Shown in pieces: positions 30,873 to 45,800 of a stretch of 64,000 nt of DNA. The notes beneath the pieces are model-generated. The model did not search any database. It saw nothing but the letters and a program-made list of their open reading frames with translations, and had not been told where the DNA came from. How positions within the stretch are numbered: the first letter of the stretch is position 1; each line of letters opens with the position of its first letter. This stretch comes from Euleptes europaea (taxonomy: Eukaryota; Chordata; Lepidosauria; Squamata; Sphaerodactylidae). Location of the stretch: NCBI RefSeq assembly GCF_029931775.1, contig NC_079321.1, forward strand, positions 6,665,001 through 6,729,000. Reading direction: 5' to 3'. The translations under genes and the position numbers were made by a program.

Positions 30873-33800
30873 GTAATACCTGCAATCAAACTTGCATAGA
30901 ATCTGTCTTCTGAATGCCGGCCGTGCAGTTTCTTGTTTTAGTGGGTAGGATAGCCTCTGGCCTTTATTGCTGCCCAATTGGCTGCCATAAGAGGCGGAGC
31001 CAATCACAAAATGTCAGGGAGGGAGGTCATGCTTACCTCTAATAGTAACTCTTCAATATTTCAGGCGGAAGCTCTATTTAACAGGATGCCTTCTAGAATG
31101 AATATATTGTTTTAAAATACTTTTTGGCATACATAAGAACATAAGAAAGGCCCTGCTGGATCAGACCAAGGCCCATCAAGTCCAGCAGTCTGTTCACACA
31201 GTGGCCAACTACGTGCCTCTAGGAAGTCCACAAACAAGACGACTGCAATAACACCATCCTACCTGTGTTCCACCGCACCCAAAATAATAGGCATGCTCCT
31301 ACACACGGCTTACCTTCAGTATCCAGGTCAGGGCAACGTATTTCTAAGTGTCCAGGTCAGGGCTGGCTAAAAGTAACATTTTTGAGACATCAACATGGGG
31401 ATTAATAGGTGTCGTTGAGGTGTCGGACCAGGATCTGGGAGACTCAGGTTTGAATCCGTACTGGAAGATTGCTGGGTGGCCTTGGGCCAGTCACACACTC
31501 TCAGCCTAACCTACTTCACAGAGTTGTTGTGAGGATAAAACAACCTTTGCAGTAGGACTGGAAAGTTCAGAAATCAACATATACATGTCAGGCACCCTTG
31601 TCTTCTGAAATGATCCACTGCATGGAGATAGTATCCATTGCCTCACTCCCCTGTTGCACGCTGTGTATTCTGCTTTTCACTGGACACCAAAAGAAATCTA
31701 GGTATCCATGGAGAGCACAAAAATCTATTTATTTATTTATTTATTTGACTTTTGTGCTGCCCTTACCTGACCAGGTCAGGCTCAGAGCGGCTCACGCACA
31801 GTTTCAGCACAATTTAAAACCATCCACAATTGACAATTAAAACTATAACATGACTTAAAAATCCAGGGCTCCCTTAAACCGTAACAATAACAGTATAGCA
31901 ATAGTGGGGGAAACCATGCAAAGGGGAATATAAGGAAATAAAGCATATTCCAACAAAAATAATAAATGAGATAAAATCCAACAATTAATAAAGGGAAGGG
32001 AAGCCAGCACGATGGGAATGGTCACTGCCCTCAACCATAGGCCTGGCGGAATTGCTTCAGGCTCTCCAGGGCCCGGATCTCACTTGACAGGGCGTTCCAC
32101 CAGGCCGGGGCCAGAGTCAAAAAGGCTATGGTTCAGGACAACTGTATGCTTTTCAGGCCAGGGATCGCCAGTAAGTTGTCCCCAGCTGAGCGAAGTGCTC
32201 TTTGGGGGTGGGTGGGTGGGTGTATCAGGAGATGATCTGTGTTGACGGGGTTGTTTTTTGTTTTGCATTGTGCAGGGGATCCTAACAGTCTGTGCGACAG
32301 CCCGTCTTTAGTTGCGGATCAACACCGATGGACGATTTATCATTCCAAAGTCAATCTCCCAGCGGCACTCAATGATCCCCGGTTAGCAAAAAGGGAATCT
32401 GATTTCTTCACAAAGACGTGGGGACTGGACTTTGTGGACACTGAAGTTGTGCCTTCGCTCTACCTCCCGCAGATCAACAAGGATCATTTCGCAGCATACC
32501 AACTGGACATTGTTCAGGTAAATAAGAGGAAAAAAGCCCTGTACATTTTCTAGACTTGTCTGTGTCTCATTACTAGGGTTGTCATTCTCCAGGTGGGGCC
32601 TGGAGATATCCCGGTATTACAGTTGATTGCTAGACTATAGAGATCAGTTCCCCTGGAGAAAATGGCTGCTTTGAAGGGAGGGCTATGTGGCATTGTACTC
32701 TTGACGAGTTGTCTCCCCTTCCCAAACCCCACCCTCCCCAGGCTCCACCCTCAAAATCTCCTTGTGTGTGTTCATGTCCGCTGTGACTTGCCGGCTGAAT
32801 AAATAAATACATTTGGATCTCTATATGCCTACTATATTTATTTATTTAGGTTTTTTTTTAGACCGCCCTTGTCAGGCTCAGAGCAGGCTACAACCATTTA
32901 AAACAATTTAAAATCAGTCCGTAAATTACAGCTAAACTATAAAGACCTTTGTCTGTGACATTTACTCCGTAATTTGGGCTGCGTTTCCAGTTAATCAGTT
33001 TCAAAATAGCCTACCATTATTATTTCAAAAAACATTTTTGTCCTGCAGTCTCTCCACCATACCTTCCAAAACACGAAAGCAGAAAAATAAATACAACACA
33101 TCGTCTTGCATAAGGGATTGGATACTGTATTGTAAAAACAAGTTCACGTTTCAAACCCAGAAATCTTTTATTTTATCACCTGCTTGTCTTTTGCAGAGAG
33201 AGAAGATTCATGAGAAGTGCAAGACTGTTTGTCCTCCTAAAGACACCTTTGATAGGACACTGTTACATACTCAAGGTAGGATTGTCATTCTCATCGGGGC
33301 ATGTAAACGTATGGGAATAATGAGGTGCGTCGCAGGTGGCTTCGTTGCTGTGAGCACTGAAAATGCAGACATCGTCCAAATCGTCAGACCGGTTTTTCTC
33401 TGAACTTTGTAGGGATCCTTTGGAGCCACCACATACAGGCAGTTCAGAGGCCACAATGCCTGTGAACTCTGCTGCTTTGTTCTCTTTTTTAAAAAAATGC
33501 CTTTAATTTGGGGAGGGGGAGCTAGTGTTCTTACCATGATTCCCCCCTGTGCGTACTGAGGGAGAGAGAGCTTACTTGTTTGCTGGACTGTTTATTTGGA
33601 GCTTTACTTTTGTTCCTTCTTAGTCCCTTAACTTATTTTACCTCAGTAGAAATGAGACACCAGAGGCTTTTCCATGTTAACAACCAAGTAACAGAGATTT
33701 ATTAAACACCGTACATGGGATAGATTTTGAGGGGAAACTGTATGTAGGAAAAGCATGGACCCAGAGCTGTTTTATAAGTTTCACTTCAGAGAAGGCATAG

Positions 33801-36800
33801 ATCCTAGATGGCTTAGCTGGTACAGAATTACAGTTCTTAAGTTCAATTCAGGTTCAGTTCAGGTCCCAGGTTCAATCCCCCGCATCTCCAATTAAAGAGA
33901 CCAGGCAAGTAGGTGATGTGAAAGACCCTCTGCCTGAGACCCTGGAGAGCCGCTGCCGGCCTGAGTAGACGATACTGACTTTGTTGGACCCAGGGTCTGA
34001 TTCAGTATAGGCAGCCTCATGTGTTCAGTTCCCAGAACTTCCTTTAGATGTTTCTGTCCAGACTCTGCAGCCTAGCAAACAGGGAAGTTGGAGACCATAC
34101 AATCTCTCTTCCCCAGAGAAACACAGAAGTATGGAGATTTCTCCTCTCTTCCAGTTCTCACTAGAGATATACCCCACTTCTGTGGCAGGAAACCCTGAAC
34201 AACACCCTTCATTTGGAATATCTTCCAGGAGCCTATTCCCTTCCAGTGACCTGAGAAAGGGCCCTTTTCCTCCCAGTCTCTGCCTGTCACTCCACAGGAT
34301 TTGTTTCACAACCAGCTTAGGCAAATCTGAACCCTCAAGTTCCCAGGGTCAAACACAGCTACTGAACAGGCAGGTTACCAAAATCAGCATCCAATTCCTT
34401 TCTTCAGAACAGAGTGAGTCCCTTAGCTCCGCCCACGCCCTTTCTCTGAGCTTCTCTCAAAGATTAAGTCTTTGTTCGTCACAGTTCTGTTCTGAATTTT
34501 TCTTTTTCCCTTCCACCCATTATTTGGTCATCACTTGCAGAAATGGATGAAGCCGAGACCGTTGGTCAAATTATATGGTACATTTATCTTCTGTGTTCAT
34601 TTCCCCCCCATTTTCCTATTAATGGGGCTGCTTTTTCACCGTAGGATAGGGTGAGAGAGGGTAGCTTTAACGCTTCCCTCCCCTGCCATTTTTCTGCTGA
34701 AAAACATTGTACATGACCAGATCTTTGCTCCTACTGGTGAAAACTTTACAGTATATGTATTCCCCCCCTCCCTGCAGGGGTATAAACAGCTTGTAGGGCT
34801 CCCCCCCCCCGGGGAATATGGCCATGCACCATTCTCCTTGAAGACATATGCATAGTAGTTGCATTTGGAGATGAAAAAAGCAACGAGGAAATGAGCACAT
34901 AATGTGCTGTTTGACCCTGAGAAATGAGGAATCATCTCTTATTACTTTCGGTACTTGTAATCATTAATGCTAGAGATATTATAGAGGTACCTAATGTGTT
35001 TTGTTGTTGTTGCCTATTATCCATTTCAGAAGGGATTTCAAAGCTGTTGTAATGCTACAGCACTAAAAAGGAAAAAAAAACTTTACTCTTAGCCTGCTGG
35101 CGGAATCCAGCATGCAACTTTCCAAATACTGTTACATGCCAGAAAATGCCTTCCTAAAGTACCATTGGGATATTATTTACTCTGGGGAGATTTGTACCAT
35201 CCAAATCCCTTCCTTTCCTTTCCTTTTTCCTTTCCTTTCCTCCTCCCTTCCTCCCTTCCTTTTTTTCCAGCATTGCCTGGGTGAAAATTTCTGCTCTTCT
35301 TTCTCCCCACCTGCTCCTTCCCAGTTTCTTCGGTTTACCAGTGAGAACAGTTGCTATAAATCAAAATGCTTTCTTTTCTTTAAAACAGCTGAGGTCATAT
35401 TCTTCTCTGCAATTTTAGAGCTCCTGTTTTGGTTCCCAATTGCATATGTTGCACGGAGATTGGCAAGGCCTTCTGTTACTTAGTAAATGTTGAAATCTGG
35501 GGCGTGAACGACATGGTAAAAGTATGCAATACAGTGTCATGTTTGCAATGATGTGTTATTTTTATTTCATTTTTAGATAAATCCAGGACAGAACTGGAGC
35601 AAGTACCTAAGGTATGATTGCACTGTATCCTAGGCAGCAATAAGGCACAGTTCATATTTCTTACCTATAGGATACAGTAATGGGTTAGATCCAGCGATTC
35701 TTCAGTAGAAGGTGCTGATGTTTGGGGAACCATCTGGTGTTCCTCTTACCCCAGCAGTCCTTCCTGCCTCAAGGAAAGTTGATTCCTGCAGACATGGGAC
35801 ACACCTGGGGTCGCTGACAAAAGGCAGGACGATTTTGCCCCGTTTCCCACAACACCCTGACCTGTACGCTGTTGGTCCACTTGGATCCCACAACTTTTCC
35901 CAAGATTGGAAAGGACTGATAGGGGAGAAGGGTCACAGAAAAGATCTGCAGTCCTTGCTCCCGTGGATTATTGCTGGATCCAACCCAACGCATCTGTAGA
36001 GGGAAGTATCTTAAGAGAGATCCTTACCCTGCTGTGATAAATAACAGTGGATTGCATGTCAGGCAAATGCAACAGATTTGTGGAAGCAAAAGCTGAGCAC
36101 CTTCTCCTTCCTCTGGCAACTCTCGGTGTCCTCTGAGAACCACCTGATCAGAAATGGGGGTAGGGGGAACCTTCTGAAGCAATGTCCTCTGCAGCAGTGG
36201 GGGAGGGCTGTGGCGAGAAGCAGGAATTGGCTGAAATCACATCGCTCTTCCTCTCCCCCACTCTTGCACAAGCATTTACTCCGTGAAAGCAGCTCCCGAT
36301 ATCCATGTGGCATATTGTTCTGGAAGATCTCCTGACCCTCGGCAATGGCTCTGGGGAAGGGGCCGGTCCTAAAAATAGCCCCTGTGAAGGTTCTCTTTTC
36401 ATGGAAGCTTGGGTGGAGTCTGTAAAATACAGAATGTGTATTTCTTCTTAAGCCAGCGTGGTGTGGTGGTTGAGAATGGCAGACTCTAATCTGGAGACCT
36501 GGGTTTGATTCCCCGCTTCTCCCCATGAAGGCTGCTGGGTGACCTTGGACCAGTCACAGTTCTCTCCAAACTCAGCCCCACCTACCTCACAAGGTGTCTG
36601 TTGTGGGGAGAGGAAGGGAAGGCAATTGTAAGCCGCTTTGGGACTCCTTAAAAGGTAGAGAAAAGCAGGGTATAAAAACCAATTCTTCCTCCTCCTTCTT
36701 CTCCTTCTTCTTTTTCCTCCTTCCTTCTTCCTCCTCCTTCCTTCATCCTCCTTCTTCTCTTTCTTCCTTCTTCCTTCTTCTTCCTTCTCCTTCCTTCTTC

Positions 36801-39800
36801 TCCTTCTTCCTTCTCCTCAACAAAATGTATAATGGTGGATCTTGCTAAGCCTTTTCCATGTTGCAAAGCCGTTGGTCATATTCAGCCTTCCATTCTTTCT
36901 GTCTCTCAGCCAGGTCAATCATTTGCAAAGGGCCCACACTGCTGTCCCCTGATCAGTTCTTTAAATTCCTGCAGGGGACAGACACGGTGAGCATTCTTGG
37001 AAAATGGGCCTGGGAATGAGGCACTTTGTTGCCTGCTCAGCAGTTCAAACTGCTGCCGTGCACCTGCGTGGGTAGCCTAAACAATTGTTGACCTCAGTAG
37101 TTACTGAGCCTGGGAACAGAACCAAGCACTTGGAAAAGCCATTTTGGTCAGATATTGAGACTTTATTTACGGAATAATCCGAGGCCAAAACTGTATCAGA
37201 CTAACAGCCTATGTTTCCTATCTTTCTTTCTGGGTTTTGATGATAAAATACAATTCTTATTGTTTGCAGTCCTAAGTTAACTACACGTCTACATCAGATG
37301 CTCTTAGAATCATAGAATCACAGAGGTGGAAGGTATCACCAGGGTCATCTAGTCCAACCCCCTGCATAATGCAGGAAATTCACAACTACCTCCCCCCACC
37401 ACCACAACCCCAGTGACCCCTGCTCCATGCCCAGAAGTTGGGGGAAAAACCCTCCAGTATCCCTGGCCAATATGGCCTGGAGGAAAATTGCTTCCTGACC
37501 CCGAAGTAGCTATCAGCATTTCCTTGGGCATGTCATATTCCTCGTCATATTTCATTTTGCTTTTAATCTTTGGTGTCCTGGGAATAATTGATGCATGTTT
37601 CACATACACACACTCTTCCTCCTACTGGATTGGCAAGCTTTAAATAATAACAAGAATAATACTACATTTAAAATCCAGCCATACCCATTCCAATGAATTT
37701 GATGCTACATGCCAAAGAAGAGGGAGAAGGAACGTTAAGTAGCTGTTTCAGGCTCATTATGAAGTAGCTGTTTCAGGCTCATTATGAAGTAGCTGCATCT
37801 TTTGCTTCTGCTAGCAAGTGAAATTAGTAATCCGTCTGGGAGCAGGTGCATAAATGACACACATTCACTCTGAAGCATAGGAAGAAAGAAAAATCTGACA
37901 CAGGTAGGAGAAGAGCACACCAGTGGCCAGGAAGGGACATGACACGTAGCCGCAAACTAATTGGGGCTGACCCTTTTCCCTCTTGAACCAGGTAGACGGT
38001 GGTGTGAAAACAGCCAGGAAATGCAGCAAGGATAGGGTTGCCAACCTCCAGGTACTAGCTGGAGATCTCCTGCTATTACAACTGATCTCCAGCTGATAGA
38101 GATCAGTTCCCCTGGAGAAAATGGCTGCTTCGGCAACCGGACTCTGTGGCATTGAAGTCCTCCTCAGGCTCCACCCCAAAAACCTTCCGCCGATGGCAAA
38201 GAGGGACCTGGAAACCCTAAGCAAAAACGTAATACGAGATGCAGTACAGACTGTGTACTGTCCTCCCATGAATATTGGAGAGCCAATGCAGCTGCAGCCT
38301 TAGTTGAATAAGATATACGACACTTTAGGCCAGTTTGGGATTTTCTAAATTGGAAATTTCTGGACAGGTGTGGAATTAAAATTTTAATTACAGTTGGTCA
38401 TATTTATATATCTTCACTTTCCTCTTAAAAAGAGTTCAAAATGGCACCTTTGGAGTTCTCATTTATCCTGTCAGAGAATCATAGAGTTGGAAGGCACCAC
38501 CAGGGTCATCTAGTCCAACCCCCTGCACAATGCAGGAAATTCACAACTAACTCCCCCACACGCACCCAGTGCCCAGAAGATGGTCAAGGTGCCCTCCCTC
38601 TCATAGCATCAGCATTGCTGACAGATGGCCATCTAGCCTCTGCTTAAAAACCTCCAGGGAAGGAGTGCTTACCACCTCCCGAGGAAGCCTCTTCCACTGA
38701 GGAACCGCTCTAACTGTTAGAAAATTCTTTCTAATGTCTAGATGGAAACTCTTCTGATTTAATTTCAACCTGTTGGTTCTGGTCCGATCCTCTGGGGCAA
38801 CAGAAAACAACTCGGCACCATGCTCTCTATGACAGCCCTTCAAGTACTTGAAGATGGTTATCATATCCCCTCTCAGTTCTCCTCTTCAGGCTAAACATTC
38901 CCAGCTCCTTCAACCTTTCCTCATAGGACTTGGTCTCCAGACCCCTCACCACCTTTCTTGCCCTCTTCTGGAACGTTGGAAATCACCTTTCTGTCACATG
39001 AGCTTGGACCGAGAGTTACTTCTCACTTTTAGATCCTATATTACATTGGGAAGAGCAAGCAGATACTGTGATACGATTCTTCTGAGGATAAACAAGAAAG
39101 TGCTTCAGGCTAGTGAGAATGCTCCCTTTATTGTTTCATATCTAGGCTATCGTTTCCTACAGTAAGTTTAGCTGACGCTGCAACTTATTTGCTTGGTTGT
39201 GGCATTTGATATCCCCTTGGTGCTGTTCAGTGAAAGATATGCATGCCTAATTGCCGTTAAAATGGGAATTAATACTTAGGTCATATCGATTGCAGCCAGA
39301 TCTAAACGTACTTAACTTTGGATACAGGCACTTAACCTGTCAAAGTAACATTTTTTAAAAATCCCTTGGTGTGAGCCTATATCCCATTGATGTGTCCTTC
39401 TTGTTTGCCAGTATTTATTATTGGACATCTGTTTTCTGATAGCAGATGTTTTGCCATGTGCCATTGAACACATCAGTTCATCATTTGGACTCCCACAGTT
39501 AGTGGAGGGTTGGTTTTAGCGGTTGTAAGCATATGTAACAATCTGTTCTTAGGTTTTGGCTGACTCCTCAAACAGTCTGTTCCGTGAGCATGAAACCATT
39601 AGGGAATCCTGCAGGGACAATAGTAGCATCCTGGCCGGTTTTGGTTTGCAAGGATTGATTTGAGGTTGGAAAGCATCCAAATGCCACCCAGACAGTGAAA
39701 ATGCCAGCAGATGCAGGTATCCCCTCCAAGAAACAGATAAGTCCTAATGAAAAGCACAGGCACAAAACTAGGGCCATTTATGCAGGGCTGTTTCCCTCGC

Positions 39801-42800
39801 GGTCGTGGTGCTTTGTTTTGATCATGCATGCCTTTCCCGACTGTCGGAGGTCGCCTCGCTCTCCTTGTGCGTTTCCATGCATTTTGCCCACGTTTTCCGG
39901 ATGCCATTTTAGTGAGAATCCAGAAAATGCAGTCAAAACATACAGAAACGTGCAGGGAGAGCGAGGCGACTTCTGATGGTCGGAAAAGGCATGCATAATC
40001 AAAACAAAGCACCAGAGCAATCGGCGGTGGTGACCACGAGGAAACAGCCCCGCATAAATGGCCTAAAACCAATGTTTGATAGTACTAAAAATGCAGTTAT
40101 GGTCTCAACACAAATGATAGAGGAGGTTACAAATGGAATTGAGGTGCTGCTACGGTTTGGAGGGTTACAGTGACATTACGATAAAAATGCACTAAACACG
40201 TGAAGGAAATTTCTCTGGTAAGGAGACACTTCTTAACCCGGAAGCCTAACAAAATCTTAATTTTTTTGTTTGGAGAACACTTACTGAACCCTAGCTAACA
40301 TTTATTTTGTTGTTTAAAAATACTTAAACCCTCATCTATGGTTAACTGTTATTAAAATTTAACCAGAATTTTTCTTCAGAACAATTGCTTTTTTTCAAAA
40401 CTTAACAGAAACACCCCAAAATTCCACTAAACCATGTCACCAAAAAAAAAAAATACAACACAGAAAGATCTTCAAAACTACTGAAGAACAAACCAGAACA
40501 GTGCCAAAAGATAAAACAGCAACAACCTGGAACCCTTCCCCCCAAAATCATGAACCCTTTAAAAATTAAAGTGCAAAGCAGTTAAAATTAAAAATTCTAA
40601 AATAAGCCAAGAGACCCGGACAAAGCAGCACAAGCCTTTAAACTCAAAACAGCACCAAACCCCCCACTATTTTAAAACAAAGGCTCTCCCTTCTACAACC
40701 CACCAGCCCAAAATAAAAAAACAGAGGAAGCCTTGGGCTAGTCACAGATCTCTTAGAGCTCTCTCAGCCTCACCTACCTCACAAGGTGTCTGTTGTGGGG
40801 AGAGGAAAGGAAGGTGATTATAAGCCGGTTTGAGGTTCCTTAAAGGTAGAGAAAATCAGCATATAAAAACCAACTCTTCTTCTTCTCCTTCTCCCACTAA
40901 TAATAATTGGCCGTAACTCTAGTTTTAGTAAAAAGATTTTGCTAAGTTGTAATGTGTGTTTATTTAAAAAGGGGAAGAAATGAAGCACCAGTCCTGTTTG
41001 TCGCTGGTATGTTTGATGGAGAAGTACTAATGATGTGTGCAAATAATATGTGTGTGTTTCAGATTTTTATGAAGCCAGATTTTGCCTTGGAGGACCCCTT
41101 AACATTTAATATGGTATTACCTTGGTCTCATTTTAATACTGCTGGAGGGAAAGGAAATCGTGACACAGCTTCTTCAAAGCTCCTTCAGGAAAAGGTAAAT
41201 GATCCGTACGATATCATTTCAGTTATTTAATAAGCACAACAGACGTTACTTTGTGAAGGCACCATGGTAAGGAATTAGAGGTTTATAAGTCCATGGAAAA
41301 ATGGGAAAACACAGGAGAATGAAGTTTTGCCCCATTTTTTAATGAGAACTTCCCCCCACAATTTTTCCAACAGAAAAATCAGATTTGTGTGCGTGGGAGG
41401 GGTGCTTAAACGTTTTCCCTTTTCAAAGGAGCAAAATGCTAATGTTTTTTGGTGCTGACCTGAATAGCCCAGGCTAGCCTGATTTTGTCAGATCTCGGAA
41501 GCTAAGCAGGGTTGGCCCTAGCAAGTATTCGGATGGGTGACCTCCAAGGAACACCAGGGGCATGACGTGGAGGCAGGCAATGGCAAACCACTTCCAAACG
41601 TCTCTTGCCTTGAAAACCCCCTGAGAGGTCACCATAATTCAGCTGTGACTTGTTGTTTGTTAATGGCCTCCAATATGTCCCATCATTGACAGCCATGCTG
41701 AGATGTTGCTAATTGTAGGCTGTGGTATTAGGGAATGATAATTCTTGTGTATGTTATATTTTCTCGGAAATTTTGTTTAAATGTGACTACATGGTCCACA
41801 ATTAACATGCTGTAATGATAGTATACTACTGAAGGGTTCAATATTTTCTGTGTTACAAAGCTTAACTCAGTATCCAAATATTCCATCCAAATCGTATTTT
41901 CTTTTGTTTAGTAGGACGCTTCTGTCTAGTTTCAACTTTAATTTTTTTTCTGACCTGTCCCTCAGGTGGCAAAAATTAATATACATGTGCTAAGATGGCA
42001 TAGAGTACAGCCATGTACAGTTCTCTCTAATATTAAGTATATTTGCAGTTTTGCTTGTAGAAAACCAAGGCACTTTTAAATGTCATAAATATGCCAAGTA
42101 GTACATTTTTATATGCTAGCTAAGGTATAAATAGTTTGCACTACCTGTTGCTGAAATTTTTGCATTGTTTAATGTGTCAGGTTAATATTTAATGCTTTGC
42201 GTCACAATTGTTTCTGATCTGTGGTTGATTTCCAGATCTCTACAAATCAAATCCTATTTCATTATCTGGTGGATGTCCCATTCCGTTAATTGATGTATTC
42301 TGTGAAATCTGCCTGTGAGAAAGGTGGACTGTCAATAATGAAAATAAATAAATGATTAAATTAATATTTTAATGCAGTAAAACAAGTTTAGGGCTAATAA
42401 AAAAAGTATTGCCTATATTTCAGTTCCCCCCCAAAGTGATCCCCTCCCCAATTTTTTCTCTCCTATGGCTTCAACATTTCTGTAAAATATACATCTATGA
42501 GCAGCAGATTAATTTTAAAAATTCCATATGTTGCCATAATCACCATCCCTTAGTTTGGACAGGTAAGAGTGCCATCTTAAGCAGAGTTATTTTTCTAAGC
42601 CTTCAACGGATGCAGAAGGATATAATTCTTCTCAAGTTGGCACTGTGAGTATCATTTTGATGAATGTATATTTAAGAGCCTTTTTTCACACACAAAAAAA
42701 CCTTTGCAGAACTCAGTTTGTTGGGTAACTGTGGTTCATCTCTTTCAGAAACCTATCCAAACACTACTTTTTCTTTACAATTTCAGTATTCGGGGTTTCT

Positions 42801-45800
42801 AACAGTGGCGTCCTAAGTAGGTCTACTCAGAATGCTACTTGGGACTATTCAGTGGGTTTATTCCCCAGAAGGTGTTCTTAGATCACCTTCCTGAGGCGGA
42901 GGGGCAAAACTCCATAGGAGCCGGTGTGACCCCACACCAACATAAGTGCCCATTTAACCCAGCATAACGGGCACTTACGCCGTCCCAGGTGGCACAGTGC
43001 TGGTGCCCTCCCCTCAGAAATGGGCTGCCCGGACGTCACTGTTAGTGAGCTACAGTTTATAGGGACCCTTCCCAAGTACATCACAGAATATAAGAGCAGA
43101 TTTTATAATAACTTTCCTTTCCCCCCTCCTTTTCATTCTCTTAAGCTGAGCCATTATCTGGACATTGTGGAAGTAAATATCGCTCATCAGATCTCCCTCC
43201 GCTCTGAAGCATTTTTTCACGCCATGACCTCCCAGCACGAACTGCAAGACTACCTCAGGAAAACCTCCCAGGCCGTGAAAATGCTTCGAGACAAAATCGG
43301 CCAGATCGATAAAGTGATGTGCGAAGGCTCTCTGAAAGTTTTAAGACTTTCACTGACGAGAAATAACTGTATAAAAGCGTACGATAAGCTGAAGTTGATG
43401 GCTACTGTGCACCAAACACAGCCTACTGTTCAGTTGTTGCTGTCCACATCTGAATTCGTTGGTGCGTTGGACTTAATAGCGACCACGCAGGAGGTTCTGC
43501 AGCAGGAACTCCAAGGCATTCACAGTTTCCGGTAGGTGGCATTTGGGGGACGGACGGGACGTGGTCACATGTAAAGTTTTAGAATGATCAGTTTCAAAGA
43601 ATCATTTATGTCCGTAAAGATGCATACTATATCCATACTTCTCTGTGGCCATTCTTAAGCGATACTAGTTGATTCCATTGTTCATCAGAAGACTCCGTCA
43701 TTGCATTCAGATGACAGTCTCTGAACTTCTGTAGTACGGGTTGTGTATCCTTTATCCATACATCCGATATCCGGGCTGATCCGAAAACCGGGACCTTTTG
43801 AGCTGGCAAGCAGGCATTACTGACAGGCCCCCAGCAGCTCCATTAATGGTTCAGTGTTCACAAAATTATTAAAAATATTGTTTAAAATTACATTCAGGCT
43901 ATGTGTATAAAGTATGTATAAAACGTATATAAAACATAAATGAATTTCGTGTTTAGATTTGGGTCCCATCCCCAAGATATCTCATTACGTATATGCAAAC
44001 ATTCAAAAATATTCCAAAATACGGAAAGATTCGAAATACGGACCACTTCTGATCACAGTCCGGGTGAGGGATACTTAACCTGTATATGCATATTTATTTA
44101 TTTATTTGGTTTATATCCTGTCCCTCCCCAACAACGCCGGGCTTAGGGTGGCTAACAACATAGGTCAACAGTTAAAACATAACAATTTACAGTTAAAATT
44201 CTCAACCTCTAATAAAATTCGAATGGTGCCCTTAATCATCAATAACAGAGGTTGACCAAAGGGGGAGGAATAAAGGAAGGAGAACAATTTCAATTAAAGA
44301 GGTGTGAGAGTTAAAATAGGTACATCTAAACATAATGAACTAAAGTGGTAGGGTGGAAAATGGAAAAGGGGGACGCCATCCAAGATGAAAACCGTCGCTG
44401 TCCTCAAATGCACAGGATGAAATTTAGGCTGGGTGGGTGGGTTCAGAAGAATGACAAGCATAATTGTAATTTAACAACTAGGTAGTTCATGTTACAGAGG
44501 GGTAGCCACGTGAGTCTGTTGCAGCAAAAATAAACTGGAGTCTTGAAAAACAAGATTTTGTTCCACAATAAGCTTGTGTGTGTGTGTGGACTGGAGCTCA
44601 GTTCTAACAGGTCTGATGAAGAGGGCTTTAGTCCATGAAAGTTTATGCCAGAATGAAATCTTACTTACCTTTAAGGTGTCACAAGTCTCCTGTTCGTTCT
44701 AGTTGGCATTGTGTTCTTTATATGTGGCCTGCTGTTGGTGTAATTAGTGTTCTGGCCATTTAGACAGAGCTGTAGGTAAATATTTATTCAGGACCTAGTT
44801 ATATACTTGGAAACAGCAGTCATTGGCACTCAAGGGGACTAATACGTGAAGTCGAGCTGTGTTCTAAATGTTCTGGAAGGACAACTAGGTTATAATATGA
44901 CCATCAGAAACATTCATTGTGAATATGACATTTGAGAGAAGGATGGCTTAATAAGATGTCATACATCTAAGCGGTCCAAATAGTTAGTACTTGGCTGGGA
45001 GACCACCAAGGAAGACAGGTTACTGTGCAGAGGAAGACAGTGGCAAACCATCTCTGTTTGTGGTGTAGTGGTTAAGAGCGGCAGACACTAATCTGGTGAA
45101 CCGGATTTGTTTCCCCCACTCCTGCGCATGAAGCCAGCTGGGTGACCTTGGGCTATCACAGCTCTCTCAGCTTCACCTACCTCACAGAATGTCTGTTGTG
45201 GGGAGGGGAAGGGAAGGTGATTGTAAGCTGGTTTGACTCTTTCATAAGTGGTAGAGAAAGTCAGCATATAAAAACCAACTCTTCTTCTTATCCACGCAAG
45301 TCCCCTGATCCTCAGCGTTGGCTTTTTGGTGGTCAAAGGGCATACCCCCTTCCCCTTTTCACCAGTGGATAAACTGGTTAGATCCAACCTATAGCGCAAC
45401 TGTGTACAGGCGCACCTCCCTTTATTGCGCTTCGCAGATATTGCCTTTTTATAAATTGAAGGTTTGTGGCAACCCTGTGTCAAGCAAGTCTATTAGGGCC
45501 ATTTTTAATTAAGGTATGTACATTATTTTTAGACATAATGCTATTGCACACTTAATAGACTACAGTATAGTGTAAACATAACTTTTATATGCACTGGGAA
45601 ACAAAAAAATTGTGTGACTCGCTTTATTGTGATATTTTCTTTATTATGGTGGTCTGAAACTGAACCCGCAATATCTCCAAGGTATCCCTGTAATTTGTTT
45701 TGTCTTCGATTCTGGTTTTCCGTACCTAGTTCCGAACTTTAGGCAAGCAAAGGTGAAGGTAGTCCCCTGTGCAAGCACCAGGTCATTTCTGACCCACGGG

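Noticed and set aside
34131-34550. 139-codon plus-strand frame in VPS54 intron 3
   Set aside because: Ser/Leu-rich with no recognisable domain; lies between coding exons without matching VPS54.
36059-36526. 155-codon minus-strand frame in VPS54 intron 4
   Set aside because: Partly antisense to a SINE; no recognised domain, no conservation evidence and no splice context.
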